From: Streptomyces sp. NBC_00414
GTDB taxonomy: Bacteria; Actinomycetota; Actinomycetes; Streptomycetales; Streptomycetaceae
Assembly: GCF_036038375.1 (NCBI RefSeq)
Contig: NZ_CP107935.1
Coordinates: 2,170,001-2,234,000 of the forward strand
Reading direction: 5' to 3'
Length of the DNA stretch: 64,000 nucleotides
In this document: one piece after another, positions 10,208-20,324 of the stretch
How the letters are laid out: the number at the start of each line of letters is the position of its first letter
Position numbering within the stretch: position 1 is the first letter of the stretch
The notes under the pieces: model-generated
Told to the model about the DNA's origin: nothing
The model's database searches: none
Seen by the model: only the letters and a program-made list of their open reading frames with translations
Program-made: the position numbers and the translations under genes

Positions 10208-10936
10208 TCAGTGCCGGTCCGGGAAGCCGTCGCGGAAGAGGGGAAGCTTCTCGCCGGCCTCGACGGCCAGGTGGAAGCGGTTCTGCCGCGGCGGCATAGG
10301 ACAGTTGTACTGATCGGAGAATCCGCAGGGCGGCACGAAGGCCCGGTTGAAGTCGAGGACCACCCGGTTGTCGTCCTCGGTACGCCGCACGAACAGGAAA
10401 CGGCCCGCGGCGTAGGTGCTGTCCCCGTTGGTCGGGTCGCCGAAGACGAGGAGCAGGGTGCCGTCGTCGTCGAAGGCGCTGAGGGCGTACTCGCGGCCGT
10501 CGACGGTGAGCGTGATGTCACCCGGAACGACCAGCTCGCGGGTGCCGCCGTTGTCCCTCAGGTGCTCGAAGGGCACACTCCGGGCGCCGGGCACGGGGGT
10601 GTAGGTGGCTTCCAGGACCCACGCCGGGTCGTACGGGAAGGTGCCGACCCCCTCGAAGTGACGCACGGCGGGCGCGTCCGCGTCCCAGAGACGCAGGCCG
10701 TGCTCGGGTTCACCGGTGACGAGGTCGGAACGCCGGAGAGTGGTGGCCGTCACACTGCCCGGTTGCCCGGCGAGGGCCGCTTCGGCATCGGGCTCCTCAC
10801 CGGCCGGCAGCCAGCGGGTCTCGACGAGGGCGAGGTTCCCGGTCGGCGAGGTGAGCGAGCGGTGCCGCTCGGCACGCCAGGCGTTCCACTCCTCCCCGGG
10901 GTCGACGGAGGCCGGGGCGGCGGTGGACTCGGACAC
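10208..10936 (-). CDS. DUF1684 domain-containing protein
   Basis: A 242-residue soluble protein of the DUF1684 family. Recognisable segments are EWNAWRAERHRSL near the N-terminus, GNLALVETRWL, and the C-terminal DFNRAFVPPCGFSDQYNCPMP plus NRFHLAVEAGE. The function of the family is not established. GTG at 10936 is the only plausible in-frame start. It lies 75 bases upstream of the binding-lipoprotein gene in the same direction and may be cotranscribed with the importer. Confidence 0.85.
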   Translation of the reverse strand: MSESTAAPASVDPGEEWNAWRAERHRSLTSPTGNLALVETRWLPAGEEPDAEAALAGQPGSVTATTLRRSDLVTGEPEHGLRLWDADAPAVRHFEGVGTFPYDPAWVLEATYTPVPGARSVPFEHLRDNGGTRELVVPGDITLTVDGREYALSAFDDDGTLLLVFGDPTNGDSTYAAGRFLFVRRTEDDNRVVLDFNRAFVPPCGFSDQYNCPMPPRQNRFHLAVEAGEKLPLFRDGFPDRH

Positions 10937-11359
10937 GGCGGACTCATTCGACTAGAGGGGCGAGGCGAACGCGGGTCGCCGAGTACGGGCGAGCACGGAT
11001 CGTTGATCGTCAGTAGATGGTCAAAGCATGTCCTTTATCGTTCATAAGGTCACCTAATGTCAAACATGCGTCCCGAGGAGTGAGACACCTGGTCTCAAAT
11101 CCGTACGGCTCCCGGCATGCCGTAGCTGTGCCGTAACTACGCCGTAGCTGTCACTTGAACCTTTCCTTCGCCCTGTCAGTCCCTGGCCTTAGCTTGTCCA
11201 CGTGACCCAACTCACCCAGTACCACGCCTACTTACCGCCCCCGGCCGTATGCCGGTCGAAGCACCGGACGCCGAAGTACCGGACGGGGACGCACCGGAGG
11301 TGGACGCGCGAGGCATGGACGTACCGGATACGGAGCGCGAGAACGATGAGGGCGGCACG
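10937..11359. other. Divergent intergenic region
   Basis: This stretch separates the minus-strand DUF1684/importer operon from the plus-strand DUF6493-like gene and should hold promoters for both. The middle (about 11020-11070) is locally AT-rich. Around 11114-11150 the element GCCGTAGCTG recurs with small changes (three copies of GCCGTARCT). No gene was recognised here. From 11249 there is open frame into the downstream gene, but it encodes only an acidic low-complexity stretch. Confidence 0.5.
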
Positions 11360-14155
11360 ATGAAGCTGGTCGAACTGGTGGAGGCCGGCGACATCGGCGG
11401 AGTCGTACGGGCACTGGGTGCGCTGGCGCCGGAGCAGCGCGAGGCGTGCGCCGCCGCCTTGACTGCCCACCGCGCGGCGGTCTCCCTGCGTGAGCACACC
11501 GCGGAAGCGAGGGCCGCCCTGTTCGCCGCCGAACTGGGCTGCCGGATCACCCCCGAGGCCGCGGCGTCCTGGCTCCTGACGTACCGGTACTTCAAACCGG
11601 GCACCTGGACGGTGGACGTCCTGAACCTGCACCCCGTCGCCTGGCGGGCCGAACTGGCCGCACGGCTCGGCGAACGGGTACCGGCCTCGGACACCGTGTA
11701 CGCGATCACCGAACACCTCGTCCACGACACCGGCTGCCCGCTGCCGACCTCCCACAAGTTCGTCCTGGCCTGGCTGTGCAACCGGGCCGGCGTCCGGGAG
11801 CGGCCGGAGCGGCTGCTGGGCGGGACACCGGGGGCAGACCTCCTGGAGCGGCTGCGCGCGGATCCCTTCACCCCGAAGCTCCTCCCTCTGGCCGTGGCCA
11901 GACCGGGGCGCCTCGTCCTCGGCCGTGCCCCGTGGCTGCTGGAAGCGCTCATCGGCCTCGCCGCCGAGGGATTCGCCGACCGGGACGAGCTGATCGACAA
12001 CCTCTTCGCGGACATGGTGAGCGATCCCCCGCGGGGATCCCAGGCGGCCATCATGCTGGAGGCACTGGCGCTCACCCCGGCCGAACACGCCCGGGTGGCC
12101 CCCCAGCGTGCCGCGCTGAACGGGCAGCTGCTCGGGCGCCTGCTGGAGGACGGCACGCGTACGGAGACCGAGCCCTTCCTGGTGTTCCTGCGGGCCCTGG
12201 CGTCCACACCGGCCGAGAACGCGCTCCTGGCGAGGGACTTCCTGGCCCTGCTCGACCGGTCGCTGCCGGTGGCAGGCCACGCCCAGGAGGTCCTGACCTC
12301 GCTGGACGAGGCGGGACTGCTGGAGCCCGGCCTGCTCACCGAGGCGTGCGAGCGGATCCTGCTCCGCCCCGAGAAGAAGCTGGTCCGCGCCCAGCTGACC
12401 TGGCTCGACCGTACGATCCGGCGGGACCCGGCGCGCGCGGACCGGTTGCTCGTCGACATGGCCGTCGCCTTCGGGAACCGGGAGCTGGCGTTGCAGGAGC
12501 GTGCGCTCGACCTGATCGCCGGCCATCTCACCCGTCACCGCGCCCGTCGTCTCAATGCCGCCGGGGACTCCGTGGTGCCGCTGCCGCTGCCGGAGCTGCG
12601 GACGGCCGCCGAACGGCTCAGCCCGGGGCTGGCCGCGCGGGCGGCCGGGCTGTTCGGTACGGGCGATTCGTCGGGCCCAGCCGCTTCAGCGGGCCCGGTC
12701 GCTTCGGCGGGCCCGGTCGCTTCGGCGGGCCCGGTCGATGTGTCGGGCCCGGTCGATGTGTCGGGCACTCCTTACGCGGACACGCTGCCGCCTGTTCCGG
12801 ACCCCAGCCCGGTGCCGGGTCCCGTCACGACGGCCGCCGAGGTCGCGCAGGAGGTCGCGGCGGTCGTCGCGAACGACCAGGACGTGGTGGCGTTCGAGCG
12901 CGCCCTGGACGGGCTGGTCCGCCACGCCCACCTGGACCGAACCGCACTGGCAGAGGCGCTGAAGCCGGTCATGCGCAGACGGCCGAAGGACGGCTACGAC
13001 TGGGTGCAGGCGGACCTCTACGACGTGGCGGCCACGGTGCGGGGCGACGAACCGAGGTCCCGGGTCGCCCTGATGGCCCGGGCGGTCCACCTCGGCCGAA
13101 CCCGTCCGAGCAGCAGCTTCTCCCTGGCCGGCTCGATGCTCGCCGCGCGGCTCGCCGAGGCGATGGAGGTCATCGAGTCCGGCACCCAGCCGTTCCTGCT
13201 GGCCGTGCCGACCCTCTCCACCGGCGCGCTGGACGCCGCCGTACTGCTGGAACGGATCTCCGCGCTCGACGGACTCGGCGTCACCCCGGCGCCGGTCGAC
13301 CTGGCCCAGGCACTGCTGCGCGTCACCCCGACCGCCGACGAGGAGGTGCTCCGCGCCGCCGACGCGCTGGCCTCCGACGCCGGACGGCGACTGGCGCACT
13401 GGCTGCGCGAGGGCGGGCTTCCGCACCAGGACTCGGAGCCGAAGGGCTGGCCCCACTGCAAGCCGCCCAAGCCCGCCTCGCAGGGTTGGTGGACCCCCGC
13501 GCGCCCCGGGGCGGCCATCGACCCCGAATTCCCTCTGGCCGCGGCGGCGCTGGTCGGGCCGTACGTCGGCAACAACGGCCTGGCCGACCCGATCCGGCCC
13601 TTCTGGGTGGCGCAGTTGCCGCACCACCGCGAGGAGTTGATGGCGCGCGACTACTTCGAGCCGCGCATGTCCCAGAAGGGGTGGCCCCGCGTTCTGCCCC
13701 TGGTCGCGGAGTCCGGCGGTCCTGCGGGTTACTCGGTGCACCTGGCGGTGGCCTTCGGACTGTTCTGGCAGCTGGACACCGACGCGGTGGTGGACGCCCT
13801 GCTGGTCCTGGCCGCGCGTGGGCAGTTGGACAGCGGGCTGCTAGGGCGGCAGCTGGAGGCGCTGCTGAACGACGAGTGGCCGAGCCCGAGCCGGGCGAGC
13901 GAGTCGTTGCGGGCCGCCGCGGAGACGGGTGCGTACGCCACGGTGTGGTCCGTCCTGGCCGCAGCCCTGCCCGGTCTGCTGTCAGTACGGACCACACCGC
14001 TCCGGGGCGTGGGCGAACTGCTGGCGCTGGCCGTGGAGTGCGTGGCGCGCTGCGGGGCCAAGGGGGAGATCGCCGAGGTGACGGCGCTGGCCGAGCGGAA
14101 GGGTTCGAGCCGGCTGACGAAGAACGCGAGGCTGCTGCGGGACGCGCTGCGCTGA
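11360..14155 (+). CDS. Large DUF6493-like protein of unknown function
   Basis: A 931-residue protein, helical and Leu/Ala-rich, with no signal peptide or membrane segment. I assign it tentatively to the DUF6493 group of large actinobacterial proteins from the MKLVELVEAGD start, the WLLTYRYF and LPTSHKFVLAWL segments and overall size. Residues about 435-470 form a Gly-Pro-Val-Ala-Ser repeat linker between two helical halves that may be HEAT-like; that is inference. ATG at 11360 is preferred over ATG 11249: it has GAGGGCGG six bases before it, and the intervening 37 residues are acidic low complexity. Two strong hairpins follow its stop. Confidence 0.78.
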   Translation: MKLVELVEAGDIGGVVRALGALAPEQREACAAALTAHRAAVSLREHTAEARAALFAAELGCRITPEAAASWLLTYRYFKPGTWTVDVLNLHPVAWRAELAARLGERVPASDTVYAITEHLVHDTGCPLPTSHKFVLAWLCNRAGVRERPERLLGGTPGADLLERLRADPFTPKLLPLAVARPGRLVLGRAPWLLEALIGLAAEGFADRDELIDNLFADMVSDPPRGSQAAIMLEALALTPAEHARVAPQRAALNGQLLGRLLEDGTRTETEPFLVFLRALASTPAENALLARDFLALLDRSLPVAGHAQEVLTSLDEAGLLEPGLLTEACERILLRPEKKLVRAQLTWLDRTIRRDPARADRLLVDMAVAFGNRELALQERALDLIAGHLTRHRARRLNAAGDSVVPLPLPELRTAAERLSPGLAARAAGLFGTGDSSGPAASAGPVASAGPVASAGPVDVSGPVDVSGTPYADTLPPVPDPSPVPGPVTTAAEVAQEVAAVVANDQDVVAFERALDGLVRHAHLDRTALAEALKPVMRRRPKDGYDWVQADLYDVAATVRGDEPRSRVALMARAVHLGRTRPSSSFSLAGSMLAARLAEAMEVIESGTQPFLLAVPTLSTGALDAAVLLERISALDGLGVTPAPVDLAQALLRVTPTADEEVLRAADALASDAGRRLAHWLREGGLPHQDSEPKGWPHCKPPKPASQGWWTPARPGAAIDPEFPLAAAALVGPYVGNNGLADPIRPFWVAQLPHHREELMARDYFEPRMSQKGWPRVLPLVAESGGPAGYSVHLAVAFGLFWQLDTDAVVDALLVLAARGQLDSGLLGRQLEALLNDEWPSPSRASESLRAAAETGAYATVWSVLAAALPGLLSVRTTPLRGVGELLALAVECVARCGAKGEIAEVTALAERKGSSRLTKNARLLRDALR
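12665..12766 (+). repeat. 18-bp tandem repeat inside the DUF6493-like gene
   Basis: Five full and one partial copies of an 18-bp unit (for example 12701-12718, GCTTCGGCGGGCCCGGTC). Copies two and three are identical; outer copies differ by a few bases. The reading frame is kept, giving the residue pattern GPVASA / GPVDVS. Copy number is likely to vary between strains, changing only the linker length. Confidence 0.9.
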
Positions 14156-14172
14156 GCCCCGCCCGGCGAGTT

Positions 14173-14202
14173 GTGGTCCCGCCCGTGCGTGGGCGGGACC
14201 AC
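14173..14202. terminator. Hairpin terminator 1 between convergent genes
   Basis: A perfect 12-bp stem (14173-14184 with 14191-14202) and a 6-base loop lie 18 bases after the DUF6493-like stop. It can act in both directions, as the next gene is convergent. Confidence 0.8.
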
Positions 14203-14217
14203 CGTTCGGGGCCGCCT

Positions 14218-14249
14218 CCGGGGGCGGGGCCCGTTGGCCCCGCCCCCGG
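14218..14249. terminator. Hairpin terminator 2 between convergent genes
   Basis: A perfect 14-bp GC-only stem (14218-14231 with 14236-14249) and loop CGTT, 22 bases before the stop of the EF-G-like gene. With the preceding hairpin it makes a double bidirectional terminator. Confidence 0.8.
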
Positions 14250-14271
14250 ACCCCGCCCCGGGCCGTCCGGG

Positions 14272-16437
14272 CTACCGGGGCGCCGGTGTCCCCTCGCCCG
14301 GCCCCGGCGCCGGGGCGTACCCCATGGGCCGGGTGGTGAAAACCCCCCGGCCCTGCGTGCGGCTCCGCAACCGCGTGGCGTACCCGAACAGTTCGGCCAG
14401 CGGCACGGTGGCGGTGACGACCGCCGCGCCCGCCCGCGTGGTGGATCCGCTGACCCGGCCGCGCCGTGCCGCCAGGTCACCCAGGACCCCGCCCACGAAC
14501 TCGTCCGGTGCGGTGACGGTGACCTCGACCACCGGCTCCAGCACCGCCATCGCGCTCGCCCGCAACGCCTCGCGGAGGGCGAGCCGTCCGGCCGTCCGGA
14601 ACGCCATCTCCGAGGAGTCCTTCGTATGAGTCGCCCCATCCCTCAGGACCACCCGCAGCCCGGTCACGGGATGACCGCCGAGCGGACCTTCGGCCAGCGC
14701 GTCCCGGCAACCGGCCTCCACGGCCCGGACGTACTCCTGCGGCACCCGGCCACCGACGACGGCCGACCGGAACTCGAACCCGGTCGCGCTGCCTCCGAGG
14801 CCGCTACCGGCACCCTCGGACACGGCGTCCAACGGCTCCACATCCACCACGACATGGGCGAACTGCCCTGCCCCGCCGTCCTGTTTGACATGCCGGTGGA
14901 CCAGCCCGGCGACCCCGCGTACGACGGTCTCCCGGTACGCCACCCTCGGCCGGCCGACCCGGACGTCCAGCCCCTGGGCGCGGCGGATCTTCTCCACGGC
15001 CACCTCCAGATGCAGTTCGCCCATACCGGACAGCACGGTCTGCCCGGTCTCGTCGTCGGTCCGCACGACCAGCGAGGGATCCTCCTCCACGAGCCGTGCC
15101 AGCGCCGTCACCAGCCGGTCCGTGTCCGTGCTCGTCCGGGCCTCGACCGCGACCGAGACGACGGGTTCGGCGGTGGCCGGCGCTTCGAGGACGAGCGGAG
15201 CGCCAGGTGCGCACAGGGTCGATCCCGCGCGGGCGGACTTCAGTCCGACCACCGCGACGATGTCCCCGGCCACGGCCCGGTCCAACTGGGCGTGCCGGTC
15301 GGCCTGGACCCGCAGGATCCGGCCGATCCGCTCGGTACGCGTCGCACTCGCGTCCCACACGGCCACCACTTCTCCCTTCCGGATCGTCCCCGAGTACACC
15401 CGCAGACAGGTCAGCCGCCCGGTGGCGGTGGAGTGCACCTTGAACGCCAGTGCCGCGAACGGCGCGTCCGGATCTGCGGCCCGTTCCTGTTCGGCGCCGT
15501 CCAGCGTGCCGCGCACGGCGGGCACGTCCGACGGCGAGGGCAGGTACGCGACCACGGCGTCCAGCAGCGGTTCGATCCCCCGGTTGCGGTAGGCGGAGCC
15601 GCACAGCACGACGACGCCGTCACCGGTACGTGTCAGGTCGCGCAGCGCGCCCGCGAGCGTCGGCGAGGAGAGGCCGTCCGGCGTGCAAAACTCCTCCAGG
15701 GCACCGGGATGAAGCTCCGCGACGGCCTCCTCCAGCACACGCCGCCGCCCCGCCGCCTCTTCCCTCAACTCTTCGGGTACGGGCCCTTCTTCGACCCCGC
15801 CGATGCCCTCGGCACCCTCAGCCCACACCAGCGCCCGCATACGCAGCAGGTCGACGACTCCGCGGAACCCGTCCTCCGAGCCGATGGGCAACTGCACGAC
15901 CAGCGGCGCCGGATGCAGCCGCTCCCGGATGGACGCGACCGCCGAGTCGAGGTCGGCCCCGGCCCGGTCCAGCTTGTTGACGAAGGCGATCCGCGGCACG
16001 CCGAACCGGTCGGCCTGCCGCCACACCGACTCGCTCTGCGGTTCGACCCCCGCGACGGCGTCGAACACCGCGACCGCCCCGTCCAGCACGCGCAGCGAAC
16101 GTACGACCTCGTCGGAGAAGTCGACGTGCCCCGGGGTGTCGATCAGGTTGATCCGATGCCCGTCCCAGTCACAACTGACCGCGGCGGCGAAGATGGTGAT
16201 CCCGCGATCGCGTTCCTGGGAGTCGAAGTCGGTGACTGTCGTGCCGTCATGGACCTCGCCACGCTTGTGAGTGGTCCCGGTGACATACAGGATCCGCTCG
16301 GTGACGGTGGTCTTGCCGGCGTCGACGTGAGCGAGGATGCCTAGATTACGGACGGCGCTCAGTGGGTCGCGGGCGAGGGACGCGGAGCGGTTGTCATGAC
16401 GGTCGTGAAGGTGCTGGAGGTGGAGTTCGGTACGCAC
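14272..16437 (-). CDS. Elongation factor G paralogue (EF-G-like translational GTPase)
   Basis: A 721-residue translational GTPase. G-domain motifs are [26 protein letters not shown] and CGSAYRN. Domain II follows, then domain IV with YRETVVRG...[14 protein letters not shown], the DSSEMAF segment, and domain V ending in TRGRGVFTT-like [10 protein letters not shown]. The domain IV match argues for an EF-G type protein rather than a short Tet-type ribosomal protection protein. It is not in an str operon with rpsL/rpsG/tuf, so it is a secondary copy, as known in streptomycetes. GTG at 16437 has GAAAGG nine bases upstream; the open frame beyond has no such support. Role could be antibiotic-related protection or specialised translocation. 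Confidence 0.85.
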   Translation of the reverse strand: MRTELHLQHLHDRHDNRSASLARDPLSAVRNLGILAHVDAGKTTVTERILYVTGTTHKRGEVHDGTTVTDFDSQERDRGITIFAAAVSCDWDGHRINLIDTPGHVDFSDEVVRSLRVLDGAVAVFDAVAGVEPQSESVWRQADRFGVPRIAFVNKLDRAGADLDSAVASIRERLHPAPLVVQLPIGSEDGFRGVVDLLRMRALVWAEGAEGIGGVEEGPVPEELREEAAGRRRVLEEAVAELHPGALEEFCTPDGLSSPTLAGALRDLTRTGDGVVVLCGSAYRNRGIEPLLDAVVAYLPSPSDVPAVRGTLDGAEQERAADPDAPFAALAFKVHSTATGRLTCLRVYSGTIRKGEVVAVWDASATRTERIGRILRVQADRHAQLDRAVAGDIVAVVGLKSARAGSTLCAPGAPLVLEAPATAEPVVSVAVEARTSTDTDRLVTALARLVEEDPSLVVRTDDETGQTVLSGMGELHLEVAVEKIRRAQGLDVRVGRPRVAYRETVVRGVAGLVHRHVKQDGGAGQFAHVVVDVEPLDAVSEGAGSGLGGSATGFEFRSAVVGGRVPQEYVRAVEAGCRDALAEGPLGGHPVTGLRVVLRDGATHTKDSSEMAFRTAGRLALREALRASAMAVLEPVVEVTVTAPDEFVGGVLGDLAARRGRVSGSTTRAGAAVVTATVPLAELFGYATRLRSRTQGRGVFTTRPMGYAPAPGPGEGTPAPR

Positions 16438-16984
16438 GGCCCAAGGCCTTTCAGAGCTGATCAGAAGCTGATCAGGGATCCGGAGGGGGTCGGCGCGATT
16501 CCCGTACGAAGCGACAGGTGACCTGGCGATCTGTACACCTGCGAGCCTGCAGTCGTGCAGTCCCCAAAGGAGGCGTGCGCAGGTCAGACGTTCGAAACGG
16601 GCATCCGGTGCGGGCCGCGCAGCCTGCACCGGCTCCACGAAGACACGAGGATCACCTCGAACCGCGACAGAGGAACAACGACAGCGGTGCGGTACCGCAT
16701 GGCCGAGCTCCCCTCAATGGTCACGGGGCGCGCCGGGGTGGTGTTCGGCGCGCGTTGTGCATGAGTGTAGGGAAGCCGAGGCGGGTGAGCATTGTGTTTT
16801 TCCGCGAGCGCTCCTTTGCGCGCGGCCCTTCCCGCACAGGGCAGCCTCCAACCCATGTAGGCGGCATGGACAAGTGGGTGATAAGGCGCCACCATCCATA
16901 AGCAGTACGGCATTTGACAGTTCGACTTGCGTGCGGCATGCCCCGACGCAGGATGCGCGGGGCAATTCTCATTCCAGGAGAAAC
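16438..16984. other. Divergent intergenic region, EF-G-like and restriction-modification genes
   Basis: A 547-bp gap with no credible gene on either strand; the frames open here have poor codon bias. It holds the tandem palindromes near 16457, a locally AT-rich part (about 16790-16805) and TTGACA at 16914-16919, a possible -35 box for the restriction-modification gene, without a convincing -10 box. The base composition is lower in GC than the surroundings, fitting transfer of the neighbouring defence gene. Confidence 0.5.
16457..16475. promoter_or_regulatory. Two tandem CTGATCAG palindromes in the EF-G-like leader
   Basis: The 8-bp palindrome CTGATCAG occurs at 16457-16464 and 16468-16475, 11 bp apart, just upstream of the Shine-Dalgarno of the EF-G-like gene. 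One-turn phasing suits a dimer-pair operator or an mRNA structure controlling the gene. The regulator is unknown. Confidence 0.4.
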
Positions 16985-19900
16985 ATGCCAGAAGACGAGT
17001 ACGACTGGTTGCGAACCACCGTGTCGGTCTTCGGCCGTCAGTGCCGCCAGAAACTGTCGGGGGGAGGCGGCCAAGAATCGAACATCCGCAGCCCACTGGA
17101 GCAGCTCCTCCAGACTGTCGGGGAGCACCATCAACAGCCCGAGGTCACGTGGCACGATGAATTCCGCATACCCGGCCTCGGCGTTCGCCCCGACTATGCC
17201 GTACGCGCAAGTGGCCACCTCACCGGCTATATCGAGTTGAAGAAACCGGGGCTGCCGGTGGACCCCGAAACCTTCGGCAAGGCGAACCGCGAACAATGGG
17301 AGAAGCTCCGGGATCTGCCCAACCTGCTCTATTCGAACGGAACTGAGTGGCGGCTGTTCCGCGACGGCGAGCAACTCGGCGCGACGGTGTTCTTCAAAGG
17401 GTCCCTCACGGACGCCGGCAACAGGCTCGCACCCACCGACCCGGCCGCCTTCGACGCCCTGCTCAAACAGTTCCTGCTGTGGAAACCTCCACGGCTCTCG
17501 CAGGTCTCGCGTCTCGTCCAGCACATCGCTCCGCTGTGCCGTCTGCTGCGTGGTGCCGTCTTGGAGCAGCTGGCTTTCGAGGCCAGATCCACCGCATCCG
17601 ACGACGACATGCGAGCGAGGCCGTTCACCGGTCTCAAGAACGACTGGCGGCGACTGCTGTTCCCCTCCGCCGATGACGCCACGTTCGCGGACGGCTACGC
17701 CCAGACCGTCACCTTCGCCCTGCTGCTGGCCCGTACCGAGGACATCGATCTGGCGCCCGGCTCCTTCCACGCGATCGGCCGTCGTCTCGACACCGACCAT
17801 GCCCTGATGGGCAAAGCACTCCAGTTGCTCACCGACAACGTCAACGAGCGCTTCACGGTCACCCTGGATCTATTGACCCGCACCATCGGGGAGGTGGACT
17901 GGCCGGCCATCCGCTATGGCAACCGCGACGCCTACCTCCACCTGTACGAGCACTTCCTCACGGTCTACGACCCGGCTCTACGCCAGCAGAGCGGCTCGTA
18001 CTACACGCCCCATGAAATCGTCGAGGAGATGGTCCGCCTCACCGAGGATGTCCTGCGAACCCGTCTCGGCCAAGAGGCCGGCTTCGGGGCGGACGAGGTG
18101 CAGATCATCGATCCCGCCATGGGCACCGGCACCTTCCTGCACACCGTCATCGAACGGGTTGCCGAGCAGGCCATCGACCGGCACGGCCCCGCCATGGCCC
18201 GCGACGCCATCTCGCGGCTCGCCTCCCGACTCTTCGGCTTCGAGCTGCAGATGGGCTCTTTCGCGGTCGCCGAGCTGCGCGCCTCCGACCTGCTCAAGCG
18301 CTACAAGGCGCAACCGCCCCGAGAGGGCTTGAACCTGCTCGTGGTGGACACCCTCGAAAACCCCTACGTGGAGGAGGAGTACCTGGCGTCCACCTACGGA
18401 GTCCTTTCCACCTTCCGCAAGCGCGCCAACCGCATCAAGGCGAATGTGCCGGTCACCGCCGTCGTCACCAATCCTCCGTACGACGACAAGGCGGAAGGCC
18501 GCGGAGGCTGGGTGGAGAAACGCGTGCCCGGCCACGAACCACCTCCCCTCGACGCGTTCCGACACGAGGGCAACGGCCGCTACGAACACGTCCTCAAGAA
18601 CATGTACGTGTATTTCTGGCGTTGGGCCACGTGGAAGGTGTTCGACGCCCATCCGGAGGACCGGCACGGAGTGGTCTGCCTGATCACTCCGTCGGGGTGG
18701 GCCACAGGGCCCGGCGGGCGTGGCATGCGCAAGTACCTGCGCCGCACCTGCGACGAGGGCTGGATCATCAATCTCTCGCCCGAGGGACAGCGTGCGCCCG
18801 TCTCGACGCGCGTCTTTCCGGGAGTCGCCCAACCCCTGGCCATCCACATCTTCGTGCGCAAAGCCGACACCGTCCGTGGGCCGCAGCACCGGGCCCATGT
18901 TCACTATCGGTCCGTTACGGGGCGACGGGTGGACAAGTTCCGTCAGATCAAGGAAATCGGTCTGGACGACGAGGGTTGGCAAGACACACATGAGGACGAC
19001 GTGCTGCCCTTCACACCGGCGAGCCGTTCTGGGTGGTTGGACTACCCCGAACTCATCGATCTCTTTCCATGGGGCAGCCCCGGAACGAAAACGAACCGCT
19101 CGTGGGTGACCGCCCCCTCTGCCGAAATCCTTCGCCGCAGGTGGGCCCGGCTGGTCCGGGAGACCGACCTGGCAGAGAAGGCCAAGCTCTTCAAGGAAAC
19201 CCGGGACCGTGGTCTGACCAACCGGAGCGACCCCTTACCCGGGTGGCCGGGTCACCCACTTCCTCTCTCCCAGGAAACGACCACCACTCCGCCCCTCACA
19301 CTCATCTCCCTACGCAGCTTCGATCGCCAGTACGCGATAGCAGACAACCGAGTGCTCGACTACGCGCGCCCCGACCTGTGGGCATCCCTCCAGCCCAAGC
19401 AGATCTTTCTCAACCAGCAGTCGTCCCACGCGATCGACTCCGGCCCCGCCGTCGTTGCCACGCACCTGCTGCCGGACACCCACCACTTCAACGGCCGCGG
19501 CGGCCGGATCATGCCCCTGCTCCATCCCGACGGTTCCCCGAACACTCCGCCGGGCCTCCTTGCCCACCTTGCCCGCCTACTCGGTTTGGAGCGGGTCACG
19601 GTGCAGGACCTGGCCGCGTACACACTCGCCGTCACCGGGCACGGGGCGTTCACCGAACAGTTCGCCGACGAGCTCCTGACGCCAGGTGTGCGCCTTCCGC
19701 TCACCCGGGACCGTGAACTCTGGCAGACGGGCATCGCGCTGGGCCGCGACGTGTTGTGGGCCTCGACCTATGGCAAGCAAGGCGCGGACCCTTCGGCCGG
19801 GCGACCCGCCGACGACGTCCTCTTTTCCCGTGGCGACCCGCGGCAGGTCCAATACCTGACGCACGTCGGCCACACCGTTCCAGAGGCCATGCGCTACGAC

Positions 19901-20299
19901 GCCGAGTCGCAAACGCTACACATCGGCGAGGGCTCATTCGCTCCGGTGCCCGAGCCCGTATGGGCGTACGACGTCGGTGGAATGAACGTCATCGGTAAAT
20001 GGTTCGGTTACCGCAAGGCCTCCCCCACGAGCAAGAGGACCAGTCCGCTGGACGATATCCATGTCGAGAGCTGGCCCGCGGAGTGGACGAGTGAACTGAT
20101 CGAGTTGCTTTCGGTGTTGAGACGCCTGGTCGACCTGTCGTCAGCCCAGCAGGAATTGTTGAGCAGCGTGCTGGCAGCCGGAACAGTGACTCAGGCGGAT
20201 CTGACCGAAGCCCGGATCCTGCCTGTCTCAGCCGGCGCCCGAAAGGCCAAGTACCACCCGCCTGACACTTTGTTCGCGAGCGATCCAGGGGAGGCCTGA
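16985..20299 (+). CDS. Type ISP-like restriction/N6-adenine methyltransferase protein
   Basis: A 1104-residue protein. The N-terminus has a PD-(D/E)xK nuclease-like pattern: D70 in RPDYAV and E84-x-K86 in YIELKK. The central N6-adenine methyltransferase has SGSYYTPHEIVEEMV, the SAM motif DPAMGTGT (about 376) and catalytic NPPY (about 495). The C-terminal half resembles the specificity domain of type ISP enzymes. I see no helicase motifs, so it may cut without translocation, be a single-chain type IIL-like enzyme, or only methylate. ATG at 16985 has AGGAG five bases upstream. Codon 751 (19235-19237) is TTA, so translation probably needs the bldA tRNA. Lower GC codons suggest acquisition. Confidence 0.82.
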   Translation: MPEDEYDWLRTTVSVFGRQCRQKLSGGGGQESNIRSPLEQLLQTVGEHHQQPEVTWHDEFRIPGLGVRPDYAVRASGHLTGYIELKKPGLPVDPETFGKANREQWEKLRDLPNLLYSNGTEWRLFRDGEQLGATVFFKGSLTDAGNRLAPTDPAAFDALLKQFLLWKPPRLSQVSRLVQHIAPLCRLLRGAVLEQLAFEARSTASDDDMRARPFTGLKNDWRRLLFPSADDATFADGYAQTVTFALLLARTEDIDLAPGSFHAIGRRLDTDHALMGKALQLLTDNVNERFTVTLDLLTRTIGEVDWPAIRYGNRDAYLHLYEHFLTVYDPALRQQSGSYYTPHEIVEEMVRLTEDVLRTRLGQEAGFGADEVQIIDPAMGTGTFLHTVIERVAEQAIDRHGPAMARDAISRLASRLFGFELQMGSFAVAELRASDLLKRYKAQPPREGLNLLVVDTLENPYVEEEYLASTYGVLSTFRKRANRIKANVPVTAVVTNPPYDDKAEGRGGWVEKRVPGHEPPPLDAFRHEGNGRYEHVLKNMYVYFWRWATWKVFDAHPEDRHGVVCLITPSGWATGPGGRGMRKYLRRTCDEGWIINLSPEGQRAPVSTRVFPGVAQPLAIHIFVRKADTVRGPQHRAHVHYRSVTGRRVDKFRQIKEIGLDDEGWQDTHEDDVLPFTPASRSGWLDYPELIDLFPWGSPGTKTNRSWVTAPSAEILRRRWARLVRETDLAEKAKLFKETRDRGLTNRSDPLPGWPGHPLPLSQETTTTPPLTLISLRSFDRQYAIADNRVLDYARPDLWASLQPKQIFLNQQSSHAIDSGPAVVATHLLPDTHHFNGRGGRIMPLLHPDGSPNTPPGLLAHLARLLGLERVTVQDLAAYTLAVTGHGAFTEQFADELLTPGVRLPLTRDRELWQTGIALGRDVLWASTYGKQGADPSAGRPADDVLFSRGDPRQVQYLTHVGHTVPEAMRYDAESQTLHIGEGSFAPVPEPVWAYDVGGMNVIGKWFGYRKASPTSKRTSPLDDIHVESWPAEWTSELIELLSVLRRLVDLSSAQQELLSSVLAAGTVTQADLTEARILPVSAGARKAKYHPPDTLFASDPGEA

Positions 20300-20324
20300 G
20301 AAGACCAGGAGTCGTACGGCCGGG

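Noticed and set aside
8888..11047. 719-codon plus-strand frame opposite the peptide-binding lipoprotein
   Set aside because: Val/Gly/Arg-rich, no motif, entirely antisense to well-supported genes.
12665..12766. Candidate CRISPR-like repeat
   Set aside because: Direct 18-bp repeats without spacers lying in frame inside a gene; no cas genes are nearby.
14272..16437. Tetracycline ribosomal protection protein
   Set aside because: Length and domain IV motifs (HVKQDGG, DSSEMAF) fit EF-G better.
16914..16942. Full sigma-70-type promoter for the restriction-modification gene
   Set aside because: TTGACA is present but no acceptable -10 box at 16-18 bp; kept only as a note in the intergenic entry.
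16757..16984. N-terminal extension of the restriction-modification protein to 16757
   Set aside because: Poor codon bias, Cys/His-rich random-looking residues and no ribosome site; ATG 16985 has AGGAG.
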